Origin: Alphaproteobacteria bacterium
Lineage (GTDB): Bacteria > Pseudomonadota > Alphaproteobacteria > JANQMY01
DNA length: 64,000 nt
Reading direction: 5' to 3'
NCBI GenBank assembly: GCA_028289425.1
Contig: JANQPL010000012.1
Location: forward strand, 310,001 to 374,000
Position numbers and translations under genes: made by a program. Below, piece after piece: positions 10,104-20,246 of the stretch (position 1 is the first letter of the stretch; each line of letters begins with the position of its first letter). Under the pieces are notes generated by a model, which saw only the letters and a list, made by a program, of their open reading frames with translations, was not told the origin of the DNA and made no database searches.

Positions 10104-10568
10104 ATGGCTGGCAGTGTGAATAAGGTGATCCTGGTGGGGAATCTTGGCGCCGATCCTGAAGTGCGTCACACCCAAGACGGCCGTCCCATCGTCAATTTGC
10201 GGCTTGCAACCTCGGAATCTTGGCGCGATCGCAACACCGGCGAACGTCGCGAAAAAACCGAATGGCATCGGGTGGTCATCTTCTCCGAAGGCCTTGCAAA
10301 GGTGGCCGAGCAATACCTGAAGAAGGGCTCCAAGATCTACATTGAGGGCCAATTACAGACCCGCAAATGGCAGGATCAATCGGGTCAGGACCGCTACACC
10401 ACGGAAGTGGTTTTGCAGGGCTTTAACAGCTCCCTCACCATGCTTGATTCGCGCGGTGGTGGCGGCGGCGGCATGGGCGAATCCGGTGGCGGTTTCGATT
10501 CCGGCGGCTCCAGCTCCGGCGGTGGAGGGGATTTCAGCCAAGATTTGGACGACGAAATCCCGTTCTAG
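10104..10568 (+). CDS. ssb: Single-stranded DNA-binding protein
   Basis: SSB binds single-stranded DNA in replication, recombination and repair. The 154-residue product has the OB fold ([20 protein letters not shown] to [13 protein letters not shown]), then a glycine-rich linker (about 113-143) and the acidic tip LDDEIPF that docks partner proteins. ATG 10104 follows AGGAGG; the longer frame from 9996 has no such site. It is divergent from uvrA, a frequent pairing. No clear alphaproteobacterial LexA box was found between them. Confidence 0.97.
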   Translation: MAGSVNKVILVGNLGADPEVRHTQDGRPIVNLRLATSESWRDRNTGERREKTEWHRVVIFSEGLAKVAEQYLKKGSKIYIEGQLQTRKWQDQSGQDRYTTEVVLQGFNSSLTMLDSRGGGGGGMGESGGGFDSGGSSSGGGGDFSQDLDDEIPF

Positions 10569-10602
10569 CGAACGCTTCATCACCTTCTAAAGAGAGATGA
10601 GT

Positions 10603-10636
10603 CGGGCCCGGTTGAAAGGAAATCGGGCCCGTTTTT
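10603..10636 (+). terminator. Rho-independent terminator after ssb
   Basis: CGGGCCCG at 10603-10610 pairs with CGGGCCCG at 10624-10631, followed by five T residues. It lies 35 bases after the ssb stop. The 230 bases from here to gyrA hold no gene and should contain the gyrA promoter. Confidence 0.88.
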
Positions 10637-10867
10637 GTGGCCCCTAGGCCACCCGCTTCAGTCTTTTTTACCATGTAAAAATGTCTAGTAAAATCAACGA
10701 CTTACGATCGCGCTAATGGTCGGTTTTGTTTGTGTGTTTGGGGGAAAGATGATAATTTTGCGACAGATTCCCTAGGGATATTGCGGGGCCGAAATTGGAG
10801 CTGCCTTTTAGGCGCTACGGGTCCCGCATTGTCCTAATTCACAACCGTTCAATTCTGTTACACGCCA

Positions 10868-13633
10868 TTGTCTGATACATCCGAACCACCGCCCCCTGAT
10901 GGGGAAGGCGGCCCGCCAGAACCGCCAAAATACGATATCGCCCCCATCTCGATCGAAGACGAGATGCAGCGGTCCTATCTGGACTATTCCATGAGCGTCA
11001 TCGTCAGCCGCGCGCTGCCTGATGTGCGCGACGGGTTGAAACCGGTGCATCGGCGCATCCTGTTTTCCATGCACGAAAACGGCTACGACTGGAACAAGCC
11101 GTACCGGAAATCGGCCCGCGTGGTCGGCGATGTCATTGGTAAATATCATCCGCATGGGGATCAGTCGATCTACGACGCGCTGGTCCGCATGGCGCAAGAC
11201 TTTTCCATGCGCCTGCCGCTGCTCGACGGGCAGGGAAACTTCGGGTCCATCGATGGCGATCCGCCGGCCGCCATGCGCTACACGGAAGTGCGCATGGGCA
11301 AGCCGGCGCACGCGCTGCTTGAAGATATCGACAAAGACACGGTCGATTTCCAGGACAATTACGACAATTCCGAACAAGAACCCACGGTTCTGCCGGCGCG
11401 CTTTCCGAACTTGCTGGTCAATGGGGCCGGCGGCATCGCCGTGGGCATGGCCACAAACATCCCACCGCACAATCTGGGCGAAGTGATCGACGCGTGCTTG
11501 GCTTGCCTCGACGACCCAGAGATTTCTTTCGAGAATCTTTTGGAAATCATTCCGGGTCCGGATTTTCCCACCGGCGGGCTCATTATGGGGCGCGCCGGTA
11601 TTCGCGCGGCCTATGTGAAAGGGCGCGGTTCTGTGGTTATGCGCGGCCGGGTGAAGATCGAAGAAATCCGCAAAGACCGCGAAGCGATCATCATTACCGA
11701 AATTCCCTATCAGGTGAACAAGTCGGCGATGATCGAAAAGATGGCCGAACTGGTGCGCGAAAAACGCATCGAAGGCATTTCGGAGCTGCGCGATGAATCC
11801 GACCGGGACGGCATGCGCGTGGTTGTGGAACTGCGCCGCGATGCGGTGGCCGATGTGGTGCTCAACCAGCTTTACCGGTTCTCGCCGCTGCAATCCACGT
11901 TCGGTATGAACATGCTGGCGCTTAACGGGCGCCGGCCCGAGTTGATGGGGCTCAAGGATCTCATCCTGGCGTTTCTCACCTTCCGCGAGGAAGTGATCAC
12001 CCGTCGTACCAAGTTCGAACTAAACAAAGCGCGCGACCGCGCCCACATTTTGGTCGGCTTGGTCATCGCCGTTGCCAATGTGGATGAGGTGGTGCGCCTG
12101 ATCCGGGCGGCACCGGATCCAGCCACGGCGCGGACACAGTTGATGGAGCGGCACTGGGATGCAAAAGATATTGCGCCCCTGATTGCACTCATCGCTGATC
12201 CCCGACACCGGCTGCGCGATGACGGCACAATCCAGCTTACGGAAGAACAAGCCCGCGCCATTTTGGATTTGCGGCTCCAGCGCCTGACGGCTCTTGGCCG
12301 CGATGAGATCGGTGATGAGCTGAAGAAGCTGGGCGAGGCCATCGAAGATTATTTGGACATTTTGCGCAGTCGCGAGCGTCTGCTGTCCATCGTGCGCGAC
12401 GAACTCCAAGAAGTGCGGGAGGAATTCGCCGATCCCCGCCGCTCTGAAATCATCGAGCAGGAATTCGAAGTTGACGACGAAGACCTGATTCAAAGCGAGG
12501 ATATGGTCGTCACCGTCACGCACAACGGCTATATCAAGCGCGTACCGTTGGCGGCCTATCGGGCCCAGCGCCGTGGCGGCCGCGGCCGCGCCGGCATGGC
12601 CACCCGCGAAGAAGATTTTGTCACCCGCGTGTTTGTAGCCAACACCCATGCGCCGGTCTTGTTCTTCTCGTCGACGGGCATGGTCTACAAGATGAAGGTG
12701 TGGCGTTTGCCATTGGCGACGCCCCAAGCGCGCGGCAAGGCCATGGTAAACATCTTGCCCCTGTCCGAAGGCGAAACCATCACGTCCCTGATGCCGTTGC
12801 CCGAAGACGAAAAGACTTGGTCGGACCTGCAGGTCATGTTTGCCACCAGCCGTGGTACCGTCCGCCGCAACGAGTTGTCCGATTTCACCAACATCATGGC
12901 CAACGGGAAGATCGCCATGAAGCTCGATGAAAGCGAGGGCGCAGGCGACCGCATCGTGGACGTGGCAATCTGCACCGAAGATGACGATGTGCTTCTCACA
13001 ACGCACCAAGGCAAATCGATCCGCTTTGCCGTGCCGGATGTGCGCGTGTTCAAAGGGCGGGCATCAGTTGGGGTGCGTGGTATCAAACTTGCCAAGGATG
13101 ATTACGTGATCGGCATGACCATTCTGCGTCATGTGGAAGTTGAGCCCGACGAGGTGCGCGCCTATCTCAAACAATCGAATGCCGCGCGGCGGGCGGCGTC
13201 GGGAGAAGAGGGGCTGCCCGATGAGGCGCCGGAAGAAGAAAATGGGGCGGAGGCCACCCTGTCGGCGGAGCGCTACGCGGAACTGGGCGCTTATGAGCAA
13301 TTCGTCCTGACCGTAACCGAGAACGGCTTCGGTAAACGCACATCAGCCTACGAATACCGCCAAACCAACCGGGGCGGCCAAGGCATTATTGCCATCACCA
13401 CATCGGCCCGTAACGGCAATGTGGTGGCGTCTTTCCCGATCGATGAAGCCGACCAAATCATGCTTGTGACGGATTTGGGACAGATGATCCGCTGTCCGGT
13501 GAACGATGTCCGCGTGGCCGGCCGTAACACACAAGGCGTGACATTGTTCAAAACCGAGCCTGACGAGAAAGTGGTTTCGGTGGAGCGTGTTGGCGAAAAC
13601 TCTGAAAACGGGGATGAAGAAGAGGGCGAATGA
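10868..13633 (+). CDS. gyrA: DNA gyrase subunit A
   Basis: GyrA cuts and rejoins DNA to introduce negative supercoils with GyrB. The 921-residue product has the quinolone-pocket region [18 protein letters not shown], the catalytic tyrosine in [10 protein letters not shown], and the GyrA box QRRGGRGR that separates gyrase from topoisomerase IV. An acidic insertion (about residues 755-800, [16 protein letters not shown]) lies between blades of the C-terminal pinwheel, as in other alphaproteobacteria. The start is a TTG (10868) without a clear Shine-Dalgarno sequence; no better start lies nearby. The residue aligned with E. coli Ser83 is Gln. Confidence 0.97.
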   Translation: MSDTSEPPPPDGEGGPPEPPKYDIAPISIEDEMQRSYLDYSMSVIVSRALPDVRDGLKPVHRRILFSMHENGYDWNKPYRKSARVVGDVIGKYHPHGDQSIYDALVRMAQDFSMRLPLLDGQGNFGSIDGDPPAAMRYTEVRMGKPAHALLEDIDKDTVDFQDNYDNSEQEPTVLPARFPNLLVNGAGGIAVGMATNIPPHNLGEVIDACLACLDDPEISFENLLEIIPGPDFPTGGLIMGRAGIRAAYVKGRGSVVMRGRVKIEEIRKDREAIIITEIPYQVNKSAMIEKMAELVREKRIEGISELRDESDRDGMRVVVELRRDAVADVVLNQLYRFSPLQSTFGMNMLALNGRRPELMGLKDLILAFLTFREEVITRRTKFELNKARDRAHILVGLVIAVANVDEVVRLIRAAPDPATARTQLMERHWDAKDIAPLIALIADPRHRLRDDGTIQLTEEQARAILDLRLQRLTALGRDEIGDELKKLGEAIEDYLDILRSRERLLSIVRDELQEVREEFADPRRSEIIEQEFEVDDEDLIQSEDMVVTVTHNGYIKRVPLAAYRAQRRGGRGRAGMATREEDFVTRVFVANTHAPVLFFSSTGMVYKMKVWRLPLATPQARGKAMVNILPLSEGETITSLMPLPEDEKTWSDLQVMFATSRGTVRRNELSDFTNIMANGKIAMKLDESEGAGDRIVDVAICTEDDDVLLTTHQGKSIRFAVPDVRVFKGRASVGVRGIKLAKDDYVIGMTILRHVEVEPDEVRAYLKQSNAARRAASGEEGLPDEAPEEENGAEATLSAERYAELGAYEQFVLTVTENGFGKRTSAYEYRQTNRGGQGIIAITTSARNGNVVASFPIDEADQIMLVTDLGQMIRCPVNDVRVAGRNTQGVTLFKTEPDEKVVSVERVGENSENGDEEEGE

Positions 13634-13737
13634 TGTTGAAAATTAATAGCTTTCGCTCTGCCCTGGAGCTTGAGCGCCAGAACCGCTAAAACACCATCCA
13701 ACACCTCGGGCAACCATCGGCAAAAGAGAAGGACGGT

Positions 13738-14256
13738 ATGGAAAGAGTTGGCCTTTATCCAGGGACATTCGATCCCATTACCGCAGGGCATTTGGACATC
13801 ATCCGACGGGCGCTTAAGCTTGTCGACCATTTGGTGATCGGGGTTGCCATCAATGAAGACAAGGGGCCGCTCTTCTCGCTCGATGAACGGGTGGAGATGG
13901 TTCATCACGAGACCAAGGGTCTCTTAAAAGGCTCCAACGCGCGCATAAGTGTCGAACCTTTCGACATTTTGTTGATGCATTTCGTCGAGAAAGTAGGCGC
14001 GCAAATCATCATACGGGGCCTGCGTGCCGTATCGGACTTTGAATACGAATTCCAAATGGTCGGCATGAATGCCAAGCTCAACCCTAATGTGGAGACAGTG
14101 TTCTTGATGGCCGAAGCGAAACACCAGGCCATCGCGTCCAAACTGGTGAAAGAAATCGCGCGGCTGGGGGGAGATATCTCAGCCTTCACCACCCCTTATG
14201 TGAGGGATCGCGTGTTGCAGAAGATGGAATCCAAGAATCTAGTGACAGCCAAATAG
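13738..14256 (+). CDS. coaD: Pantetheine-phosphate adenylyltransferase
   Basis: CoaD transfers AMP to 4'-phosphopantetheine, the penultimate step of coenzyme A synthesis. The 172-residue product shows the nucleotidyltransferase pattern YPGTFDPITAGHLDIIRRA with the T/HxGH-like motif, the phosphopantetheine contacts near IIIRGLRAVSDFEYEFQM, and the C-terminal KLVKEIARLGGDISAF in place of the usual ISSxxVRE. ATG 13738 follows GAGAAGGACGGT. It begins the run coaD, two isomerases, queA and tgt. Confidence 0.96.
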   Translation: MERVGLYPGTFDPITAGHLDIIRRALKLVDHLVIGVAINEDKGPLFSLDERVEMVHHETKGLLKGSNARISVEPFDILLMHFVEKVGAQIIIRGLRAVSDFEYEFQMVGMNAKLNPNVETVFLMAEAKHQAIASKLVKEIARLGGDISAFTTPYVRDRVLQKMESKNLVTAK

Positions 14257-14267
14257 CGAGTAGGTTT

Positions 14268-14921
14268 ATGCAGATTGAGCATGTGATGAAACGACTACAG
14301 GCCGCCATTTTTTCTTTGGCACTCGCCCTGACTGTTTTGTTTGGTTTGGGGGCCGCCCAAGCCGCGGTACCGGACCCTGATCCGGAAAACACGCTTTATC
14401 TGGATCTGAAAGATGGTCGTGTCATTATTCAAATGTTCCCGGATGTGGCGCCCGGCCACGTGGATCGGATAAAGACGCTTGCCCGCCAAAGCTTCTATGA
14501 CGGCATCGTTTTCCATCGTGTCATTCCAGGGTTCATGGCTCAAACCGGGGACCCCACTGGGACCGGCGCCGGCGGCTCGAAATTGCCGGATCTGAAAGCT
14601 GAATTCAGCAACAAATGTCATCTGCGCGGCGTACTCTCAATGGCGCGCAGCACGCCACCTGATAGTGCGAACAGCCAGTTTTTCATCATGCTAAACGACA
14701 ATTCGGGCCTCAACGGGCGCTACTCGGTTTGGGGTGAAGTGATCAGCGGCATCCAATATGTGGACAAGATCAAGAAGGGTGATCCGAACCTTGATGGGGC
14801 GATTGTGGGTGAACCCGATCGCATCATTTCCATGCGTGTTGCGGCCGATGTGGATGGCGGCGCCAGCCTGCAATCGGATAAGGTGTACAAGGCCATGGCC
14901 ACGGAGTGCCGGGTTAACTGA
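14268..14921 (+). CDS. Exported peptidyl-prolyl cis-trans isomerase (cyclophilin)
   Basis: A cyclophilin that isomerises Xaa-Pro bonds, here outside the cytoplasm. A signal peptide (MKRLQAAIFSLALALTVLFG with AQA-A cleavage) precedes the catalytic domain. The active-site pattern FYDGIVFHRVIPGFMAQTGD and the substrate pocket SANSQFFIMLND with GRYSVWGEVISG are present. ATG 14268 starts the frame; ATG 14286 would give a cleaner signal peptide. The C-terminal 30 residues, with a lone Cys near the end, are outside the core fold. A cytoplasmic paralogue follows 43 bases later. Confidence 0.93.
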   Translation: MQIEHVMKRLQAAIFSLALALTVLFGLGAAQAAVPDPDPENTLYLDLKDGRVIIQMFPDVAPGHVDRIKTLARQSFYDGIVFHRVIPGFMAQTGDPTGTGAGGSKLPDLKAEFSNKCHLRGVLSMARSTPPDSANSQFFIMLNDNSGLNGRYSVWGEVISGIQYVDKIKKGDPNLDGAIVGEPDRIISMRVAADVDGGASLQSDKVYKAMATECRVN

Positions 14922-14964
14922 CAAGCGGCTTCGCGGCAGCGGATTTATTGAAGAGGGGAATGAC

Positions 14965-15420
14965 ATGGCATCTGCCGAAAATATTGTGATGCAGCTGAAG
15001 GATGGCCCGGTGACCATTCGGCTAAGACCCGATTTGGCCCCGAACCATGTGGCGCGCATTTCTCAACTGGTCAGTGACGGGTTTTACGACGGCATCGTCT
15101 TTCATCGGGTGATCGACGGCTTCATGGCGCAAACCGGCGACCCGACTGGCACCGGCATGGGCGGCTCCGGCCAGAAGCTCGCGGCGGAATTCAGCAAAGA
15201 GCCCCACAAGCGCGGCACGGTGTCGATGGCGCGTGCCGCCGACCCGGACAGTGCGGACAGCCAGTTCTTCATTTGTTTTGAAGAGGCGGGCTATTTGAAT
15301 GGTCAGTACACGGTGTGGGGAGAAGTCATCAGCGGCATGGAACATGTGGACAAGATCAAGCGCGGCGAGCCCGTGGTCGATCCGGATCACATCATCAGCA
15401 TGACGCTGGATAAGGGCTGA
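14965..15420 (+). CDS. Cytoplasmic peptidyl-prolyl cis-trans isomerase (cyclophilin)
   Basis: A 151-residue cyclophilin without a signal peptide, the cytoplasmic partner of the preceding gene. Catalytic residues are in FYDGIVFHRVIDGFMAQTGD, with SADSQFFICFEEAGYLN and GQYTVWGEVISGMEHVDKIK. ATG 14965 is preceded by GAGGGGA; the longer frame from 14758 overlaps the first isomerase. The two genes look like an old tandem duplication. queA starts 18 bases downstream. Confidence 0.94.
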   Translation: MASAENIVMQLKDGPVTIRLRPDLAPNHVARISQLVSDGFYDGIVFHRVIDGFMAQTGDPTGTGMGGSGQKLAAEFSKEPHKRGTVSMARAADPDSADSQFFICFEEAGYLNGQYTVWGEVISGMEHVDKIKRGEPVVDPDHIISMTLDKG

Positions 15421-15438
15421 GGACAGCCCCCGGGCCGG

Positions 15439-16497
15439 ATGAAGACAAGCGATTTCGACTATCATCTGCCCGAAGACCGAATTGCCCTAACGCCTGTCGA
15501 ACCGAAAGAGGCCGCCAAACTTCTGCACGTCCATGGTGACGGAATGGATGATCGCACCATCGGCGGTCTGCCGGCACTGCTGCGCGCGGGAGATGTGCTG
15601 GTCCTCAACGATACACGGGTGATTCCGGCGCGCCTTTCCGGGGCGCGACCGCCGCGCCAAGAGGGCGGCCCGGTGGTGACCATAGAGATCACATTGCACA
15701 AGGAACTTTCAGAACTTGAATGGTCTGCCTTCGCAAAACCGGCGAAGCGGATTGCCGAAGGCGATCAGATTACAATAGGCGAAGAGCTCACGGCGACGGT
15801 TCTATCGAAGGCGGACGGGGGTGAGTGTCGGCTGGCGTTCAACGGGGGTGCCGCCGATTTCATGGACCGTTTGGAAAGAGCCGGTACCATGCCGTTGCCG
15901 CCCTACATCGCAACCAAACGACCGCCGGATGCGCGAGACCTGCGCCATTATCAGACGGCCTATGCCCGCGTTGATGGGGCGGTGGCGGCGCCGACGGCGG
16001 GTTTGCATCTGAGTGACGCCATGTTGGACACGCTGCGCGGCAGCGGGGTCGAAACCGCGTTTTTGACGCTTCATGTGGGTGCGGGCACGTTTCTGCCGGT
16101 GAAGACCGAGCGCATCGAAGATCATCCCATGCACAGCGAATGGGGTGAGATGACCGGGGATGTGGCAGACCGGCTCAATCGCGCGCGAAGCGAAGGCCGG
16201 CGCATTGTGTCGGTGGGCACCACAAGTCTGCGCTTGCTGGAAACCGCCGTTCGGCCGGACGGCACTTTCGCGCCGTTTCGGGGGGACACGGACATTTTCA
16301 TCACACCAGGCTATGAGTTTCGGTCGGCCGATCTGTTGATGACAAACTTTCATCTGCCCAAATCCACCTTGCTCATGCTGATTTACGCCTTTGGCGGTAC
16401 TGATCGCATGAAACGTGCCTATACGCACGCCATTGCGACAAACTACCGATTCTATTCCTATGGCGATGCCTGCCTGATAGAACGGGACCGTGCATGA
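15439..16497 (+). CDS. queA: S-adenosylmethionine:tRNA ribosyltransferase-isomerase
   Basis: QueA builds epoxyqueuosine at the wobble position of tRNA by transferring and rearranging the ribosyl group of S-adenosylmethionine. The 352-residue product opens with the typical [18 protein letters not shown] and has the conserved segments [40 protein letters not shown] and [20 protein letters not shown]. Length is normal. Its last four bases overlap the tgt start (ATGA), so the two queuosine genes are translationally coupled. Confidence 0.97.
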   Translation: MKTSDFDYHLPEDRIALTPVEPKEAAKLLHVHGDGMDDRTIGGLPALLRAGDVLVLNDTRVIPARLSGARPPRQEGGPVVTIEITLHKELSELEWSAFAKPAKRIAEGDQITIGEELTATVLSKADGGECRLAFNGGAADFMDRLERAGTMPLPPYIATKRPPDARDLRHYQTAYARVDGAVAAPTAGLHLSDAMLDTLRGSGVETAFLTLHVGAGTFLPVKTERIEDHPMHSEWGEMTGDVADRLNRARSEGRRIVSVGTTSLRLLETAVRPDGTFAPFRGDTDIFITPGYEFRSADLLMTNFHLPKSTLLMLIYAFGGTDRMKRAYTHAIATNYRFYSYGDACLIERDRA

Positions 16498-17621
16498 GTG
16501 TTTCGCTTTCCATAACTGCCACCGAAGGCGCGGCTCGCGCAGGCTTCTTGAGGACGCGGAAAGGTGACATTCGAACACCTGCCTTTATGCCTGTGGGTAC
16601 GGCGGCCACCGTCAAAGCAATGTATACGGATCAAGTGCGGTCCACCGGCGCGGATATCCTGCTGGGCAATACGTATCATCTGATGCTGCGGCCGGGAGCG
16701 GAACGCGTTGCCGGTTTGGGGGGCTTGCACAAATTCATGAACTGGCCGCATCCGATCCTGACGGACTCCGGCGGGTTTCAGGTGATGTCGCTGGCCCAAT
16801 TGCGGCAAATGTCCGAGGAGGGCGTGGCGTTTCAGTCCCATATCGACGGCTCCAAACACATGCTCACGCCGGAACGGTCCATGGAGATCCAGAATCTCTT
16901 GGGATCGGACATCGTCATGGTGCTCGATGAATGCACGCCCCATCCGGCCTCCCTTGATGAGGCGCGGACCTCCATGGAACTGTCCATGCGCTGGGCGGAG
17001 CGCTCTAAAAAGCACCATGAAACCCTTGCTGACCATGGGGCCTTGTTCGGCATCGTCCAAGGCAGTGTCTATCAGGACCTAAGGCTCAAATCGGTGGCAG
17101 CGTTGGAGGCCATCGGGTTTGATGGGTATGCCGTCGGCGGGCTGGCCGTGGGGGAAGGTCAAGAGGTGATGTTTCGCGTGCTCGACGAGACCGTGCCCGC
17201 CATGACCGAAGTGGCGCCCCGCTATCTCATGGGCGTCGGCAAGCCGGACGATTTGGTGGGTGCTGTGGCCCGCGGGATCGATATGTTCGACTGTGTGTTG
17301 CCGACCCGCTCCGGCCGAACAGGACAAGCGTTTACCCGGTACGGTGCGATCAACATCCGAAATGCTCGGCATGCGGATGATCCGCGCCCGTTGGACGAAG
17401 CGTGCGATTGCCCGGCTTCCCGGGATTACTCACGGGCTTATTTGCATCATTTGGTGAAGGCAAACGAAATTCTCGGGTCCATGCTCATGACATGGCACAA
17501 TCTTCACTACTACCAGACGCTGATGTCTGACATGCGCGATGCCATTGCGGAAGGCCGCTTTGCGGATTTCCAAGCGCAGTTTGCCGAAGACCAAGCGCGC
17601 GGCGATATTGCGGTACGCTGA
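16494..17621 (+). CDS. tgt: tRNA-guanine transglycosylase
   Basis: Tgt exchanges guanine 34 for preQ1 in GUN tRNAs, the step before QueA. The 375-residue product carries the pocket [11 protein letters not shown], the first catalytic aspartate in that stretch, [13 protein letters not shown], and the nucleophile aspartate in [14 protein letters not shown]. The zinc site normally reads CxCxxC...H; here it is [16 protein letters not shown], so the third cysteine is a serine. Overlap with queA is four bases. Confidence 0.97.
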   Translation: MSVSLSITATEGAARAGFLRTRKGDIRTPAFMPVGTAATVKAMYTDQVRSTGADILLGNTYHLMLRPGAERVAGLGGLHKFMNWPHPILTDSGGFQVMSLAQLRQMSEEGVAFQSHIDGSKHMLTPERSMEIQNLLGSDIVMVLDECTPHPASLDEARTSMELSMRWAERSKKHHETLADHGALFGIVQGSVYQDLRLKSVAALEAIGFDGYAVGGLAVGEGQEVMFRVLDETVPAMTEVAPRYLMGVGKPDDLVGAVARGIDMFDCVLPTRSGRTGQAFTRYGAINIRNARHADDPRPLDEACDCPASRDYSRAYLHHLVKANEILGSMLMTWHNLHYYQTLMSDMRDAIAEGRFADFQAQFAEDQARGDIAVR

Positions 17622-17627
17622 ACCACG

Positions 17628-18038
17628 CTAACGGATAACGCCGCTCACCCGTTCGGGATGGATGCGGATGATGACGCGTTCCTGGTCTGCCAGCCATCCT
17701 TCCAGATCTTCCGGTTCGTCAAAGCCCGACTCCTTGATGTTGGCGAATACGAAGCGCGTCATGGCTACCAGATCATCGGTTTCGATGGTGGCGCGGCCTT
17801 CCACGGCAACATAGTTGAAGGGGGCCGCGTCATTGGAAATGAGCAGCGTAATCCGCGGGTCGCGGGCGAGCGAGCGGCGCTTGAACGTGCGCCCCGGCGT
17901 GCTCACCACCAGCGTATCGCCGTCGCGGGCGTAAGCCACCCAAGAACTTACCGGGTGCCCGTCCTTGCGCAATGAAGTAAGAACCGCCCAGCGGTGATCG
18001 GTGATGAATTGGTCGAAGGTGGCGGAATTGCTGATCAT
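17628..18038 (-). CDS. PPOX-class flavin/F420-dependent oxidoreductase-like protein
   Basis: A 136-residue split-barrel protein of the pyridoxamine-5'-phosphate-oxidase-like superfamily, which binds FMN or F420. It begins with FITDHRWAVLTSLRKDGHPVSS and continues to a strand with RSLARDPRITLLI and YVAVEGRATIE, the usual order for PPOX-class F420 proteins. Start 18038 (MISNSATFDQ) is preferred to 18095, where the extra residues look unrelated. Whether the organism makes F420 cannot be seen here, so FMN or haem binding stays possible. Confidence 0.8.
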   Translation of the reverse strand: MISNSATFDQFITDHRWAVLTSLRKDGHPVSSWVAYARDGDTLVVSTPGRTFKRRSLARDPRITLLISNDAAPFNYVAVEGRATIETDDLVAMTRFVFANIKESGFDEPEDLEGWLADQERVIIRIHPERVSGVIR

Positions 18039-18212
18039 GTCTGTACGGCTCTTGGTTTCGAGATTTCGTCTGGCTGTTTTAAAGCAAACCCGCATTTAAT
18101 TGAATTGTTCTGATAGAGCCCGGTCTACCAGCCGTCCGGTTGCAAACACGCCTACCCATGCGAAAATGATCAGTCCCGGCTTGGATAATTGGCAACAAAC
18201 TAAGGAACGCCC

Positions 18213-19001
18213 ATGGCTGAGTACAAGAATTATGAAGACCTGACCGCCCACATCGGCGAGGATGGCGTCTTGGTGGTAACGCTCAACCGGCCGGACCGGC
18301 TCAACGCTTTTAACGGCCCCATGCGGCGGTCGATCCGTAAGCTGATCGATGTTGTGGCGGCTGACGATGCGGTAAAGGTGCTGGTCTGGACGGGTGCCGG
18401 GCGCGGCTTTTGTTCGGGGGCCGACCTGACCGCGGACGACCGCGGGCCCGTGCCCACGGCGCCGCACGATCCGTCCTTTCAATGGTGTGTGGATCTTCTG
18501 GAACTGCCCAAACCGACAATCGCCGCGATTAATGGCGATGCAGTGGGCGGCGGTCTTGGTTTTGCGCTCTTGAGCGACATCCGCATTTGCTCGACCGCGG
18601 CGCGGCTTTATCCCATTTGGCTGAAGCGCGCGATCCATCCGGACGATCTGATCACCTGGACCTTGCCGCGTCTAGCCGGCCTCAGCCGCACCCTCAAATG
18701 GCTTTATCTGTCGGAACCGATCCCGCTCGACGAGGCTCGCGAGGCGGGGGTGGTGACAGATCTTGTGGAACCGGAGCAGCTTTTGCCGACGGCGATGGCG
18801 CTTGCCAAAAAGCTGGCTGCCCAGCCGCCCATGCATCTTGCGTTGACAAAACAAGCGGTGCTGAACAGCTACGCGCGCGACCCACGAGCCGCCGCTGTGG
18901 CGGAAGATTGGGGCCTGCGCAAAGCCTTCGCCTCCGAGGATTTCAAGGAAGGCATGGCGGCATTTAAGGAGAAGCGCGCGCCCGTGTTTAAAGGGAAGTA
19001 G
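18213..19001 (+). CDS. Enoyl-CoA hydratase/isomerase family protein
   Basis: A 262-residue crotonase-fold enzyme acting on acyl-CoA thioesters. The CoA and oxyanion-hole regions NRPDRLNAFNG, GAGRGFCSGADLT and INGDAVGGGLGFALLSDIRI are present. The catalytic glutamates of true enoyl-CoA hydratase are not obvious: the position after the second oxyanion loop reads YPIWLKRAIHPDD. A hydratase, isomerase or other crotonase reaction is therefore open. It stands alone between the PPOX-like gene and dodecin. Confidence 0.9.
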   Translation: MAEYKNYEDLTAHIGEDGVLVVTLNRPDRLNAFNGPMRRSIRKLIDVVAADDAVKVLVWTGAGRGFCSGADLTADDRGPVPTAPHDPSFQWCVDLLELPKPTIAAINGDAVGGGLGFALLSDIRICSTAARLYPIWLKRAIHPDDLITWTLPRLAGLSRTLKWLYLSEPIPLDEAREAGVVTDLVEPEQLLPTAMALAKKLAAQPPMHLALTKQAVLNSYARDPRAAAVAEDWGLRKAFASEDFKEGMAAFKEKRAPVFKGK

Positions 19002-19028
19002 CGCCTCCGTACCTCAGGGCTACGCCTC

Positions 19029-19223
19029 TTATTTGAACCCGACCTTCAGCACCACTTGAAATTCTTCGATGTCACCGTCTTTAATCCGTCCCCGGACATC
19101 GGTGACTTCGAACCATTCCAAATTGCGCAATGATTTCGACGCGGTTTTGATGGCGTCGCGAACGGCGCTGTCGAAACTGTCGGTGGACGTTCCGGCAAGT
19201 TCGGTAATCGAGTGGACGGCCAT
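19029..19223 (-). CDS. Dodecin
   Basis: A 64-residue dodecin, a flavin-storing protein that forms a hollow dodecamer binding FMN or riboflavin dimers. The sequence AVRDAIKTASKSLRNLEWFEV contains the stacking tryptophan, and DIEEFQVVLKVGFK is the closing strand. Start 19223 is preceded by GGGAGGAAAGCC; the longer frame to 19304 adds unrelated residues. It is the last chromosomal gene before the integrated element. Confidence 0.95.
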   Translation of the reverse strand: MAVHSITELAGTSTDSFDSAVRDAIKTASKSLRNLEWFEVTDVRGRIKDGDIEEFQVVLKVGFK

Positions 19224-19435
19224 GGCTTTCCTCCCGTGTGGCTGTGGGGAATAGCGTATCACGCGCCGATGCACCTGTCGTTTGTCCCGCAAGTTTGCGG
19301 ACACGACGTGGTTCTCGACGTTGATGATTTGAGCTTAAGGGGAATTGTTGTGGCCCCTCGCAGGGGCTCGGGGCATTCTCACCTCAAATCGATCCACCGG
19401 ATCGATTTGCCGCCACGTTGTGTCGGCGGCTCGAA

Positions 19436-19481
19436 TGGTGAGCCCGGCAGGGATCGAACCTGCGACCCACTGATTAAAAGT
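19436..19481 (-). repeat. Left attachment repeat (tRNA-Lys 3' part)
   Basis: 46 bases identical to the 3' end of the intact tRNA-Lys at 32942-32987, from the encoded CCA to the anticodon loop. Sequence diverges immediately on both sides (A versus G outside, T versus C inside). This is the original chromosomal tRNA 3' end, displaced by the insertion. The 212 bases between dodecin and this repeat hold no gene. Confidence 0.93.
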
Positions 19482-19597
19482 TGTCGGGCATAGGTATTCT
19501 GACGTGGCTTTGGATGCAGTTTCGTTAGGTGTTCTGCGGACTTTAGGTGCGCGTTAATCCTTTCTAATCGCATTCGATCTCACCCCATATCGGGGCC

Positions 19598-19611
19598 ATA
19601 AGTTGCGGAAT
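19598..19611 (+). promoter_or_regulatory. Candidate integrase arm-type site, left
   Basis: ATAAGTTGCGGAAT, preceded by CGGGGCC, lies 117 bases inside the left repeat. The right end has ATAAGTTGCTGAAT preceded by CGGGGCGTC. The shared word ATAAGTTGC in the same orientation near both ends is the pattern of arm-type integrase sites. Assignment is by inference. Confidence 0.45.
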
Positions 19612-19683
19612 TGGCTGCGAATTTTTACTGCAATTTTAGCCTGATTTGAAACTGTGACGCCACCAAGAGTACTGGAGGTGGAT

Positions 19684-20163
19684 ATGTCACGAGGGCCCTG
19701 GTTCCCTTTGGGTGTTATAACGCTCGCCGCCCTAGCATGGCTGACCTACGACACGTGGGATACATGGAATCAGCACGAACTATTTCATCAGTCGCGACAC
19801 AGCATTGAATTACGGTTGGATCAATACCTAAACGCCGGATACACGAGCCCCGCGGAAGAGTTACTTTCGAAATTCGATAAGGTTCAAGAATTGGAACCAT
19901 TTCGGCGACAACTTGCCATCGTCAGGAAAGAGCGACTGTTGCGATGGCATCGCGAGATCCAAATGGATTTGTATATCGAGATAGGTCAGTCAATGATCGA
20001 TATGGCGGAAGAAGAACTTATTAGCGGCGATTTCAATGCCGCCAAAAACGCGATCAGATTGTTCGATAAACTGGAGGGGATTCCTGAGCTTGAAGATATC
20101 CGTCGTCGCATTGCTGTAGTCGAGTCAGAGGTGAGTCGCATTGACAACTCGACCGATTTCTGA
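19684..20163 (+). CDS. Small membrane-anchored protein, unknown function (element cargo)
   Basis: A 159-residue protein not recognised. ATG 19684 follows TGGAGGTGG with good spacing; the longer GTG start at 19654 lacks a site. Residues about 6-22 (PLGVITLAALAWLTYDTW) form one hydrophobic segment, so it is probably anchored by an N-terminal signal anchor. The rest is charged and helical, with two similar stretches (LDQYLNAGYTSPAEELLSKFDK and a later AEEELISGDFNAAKNAIRLFDK) that look like tetratricopeptide-like helix pairs. It is the first gene inside the left boundary and is less GC-rich than the chromosome. Confidence 0.65.
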   Translation: MSRGPWFPLGVITLAALAWLTYDTWDTWNQHELFHQSRHSIELRLDQYLNAGYTSPAEELLSKFDKVQELEPFRRQLAIVRKERLLRWHREIQMDLYIEIGQSMIDMAEEELISGDFNAAKNAIRLFDKLEGIPELEDIRRRIAVVESEVSRIDNSTDF

Positions 20164-20246
20164 ATCGGCGAATAACCTCAAAAAGCCGGGCGAACTAAGG
20201 TAGAGGGTATGGCGGTCTCAAGTCTCATGCGACCAAAGGACGTTAA

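Noticed and set aside
10808-13009. Long minus-strand frames across gyrA
   Set aside because: Antisense shadows of a GC-rich gene; no start signals or family patterns.
13630-13689. 19-residue frame overlapping the gyrA stop (ATGA)
   Set aside because: No support beyond the overlap; no conserved pattern or own ribosome-binding site, and coaD has its own start region.
19212-19493. Open frame running through the left attachment repeat
   Set aside because: It translates the tRNA-Lys fragment (repeats of the kind GEPGRDRTCDP), a common artefact.
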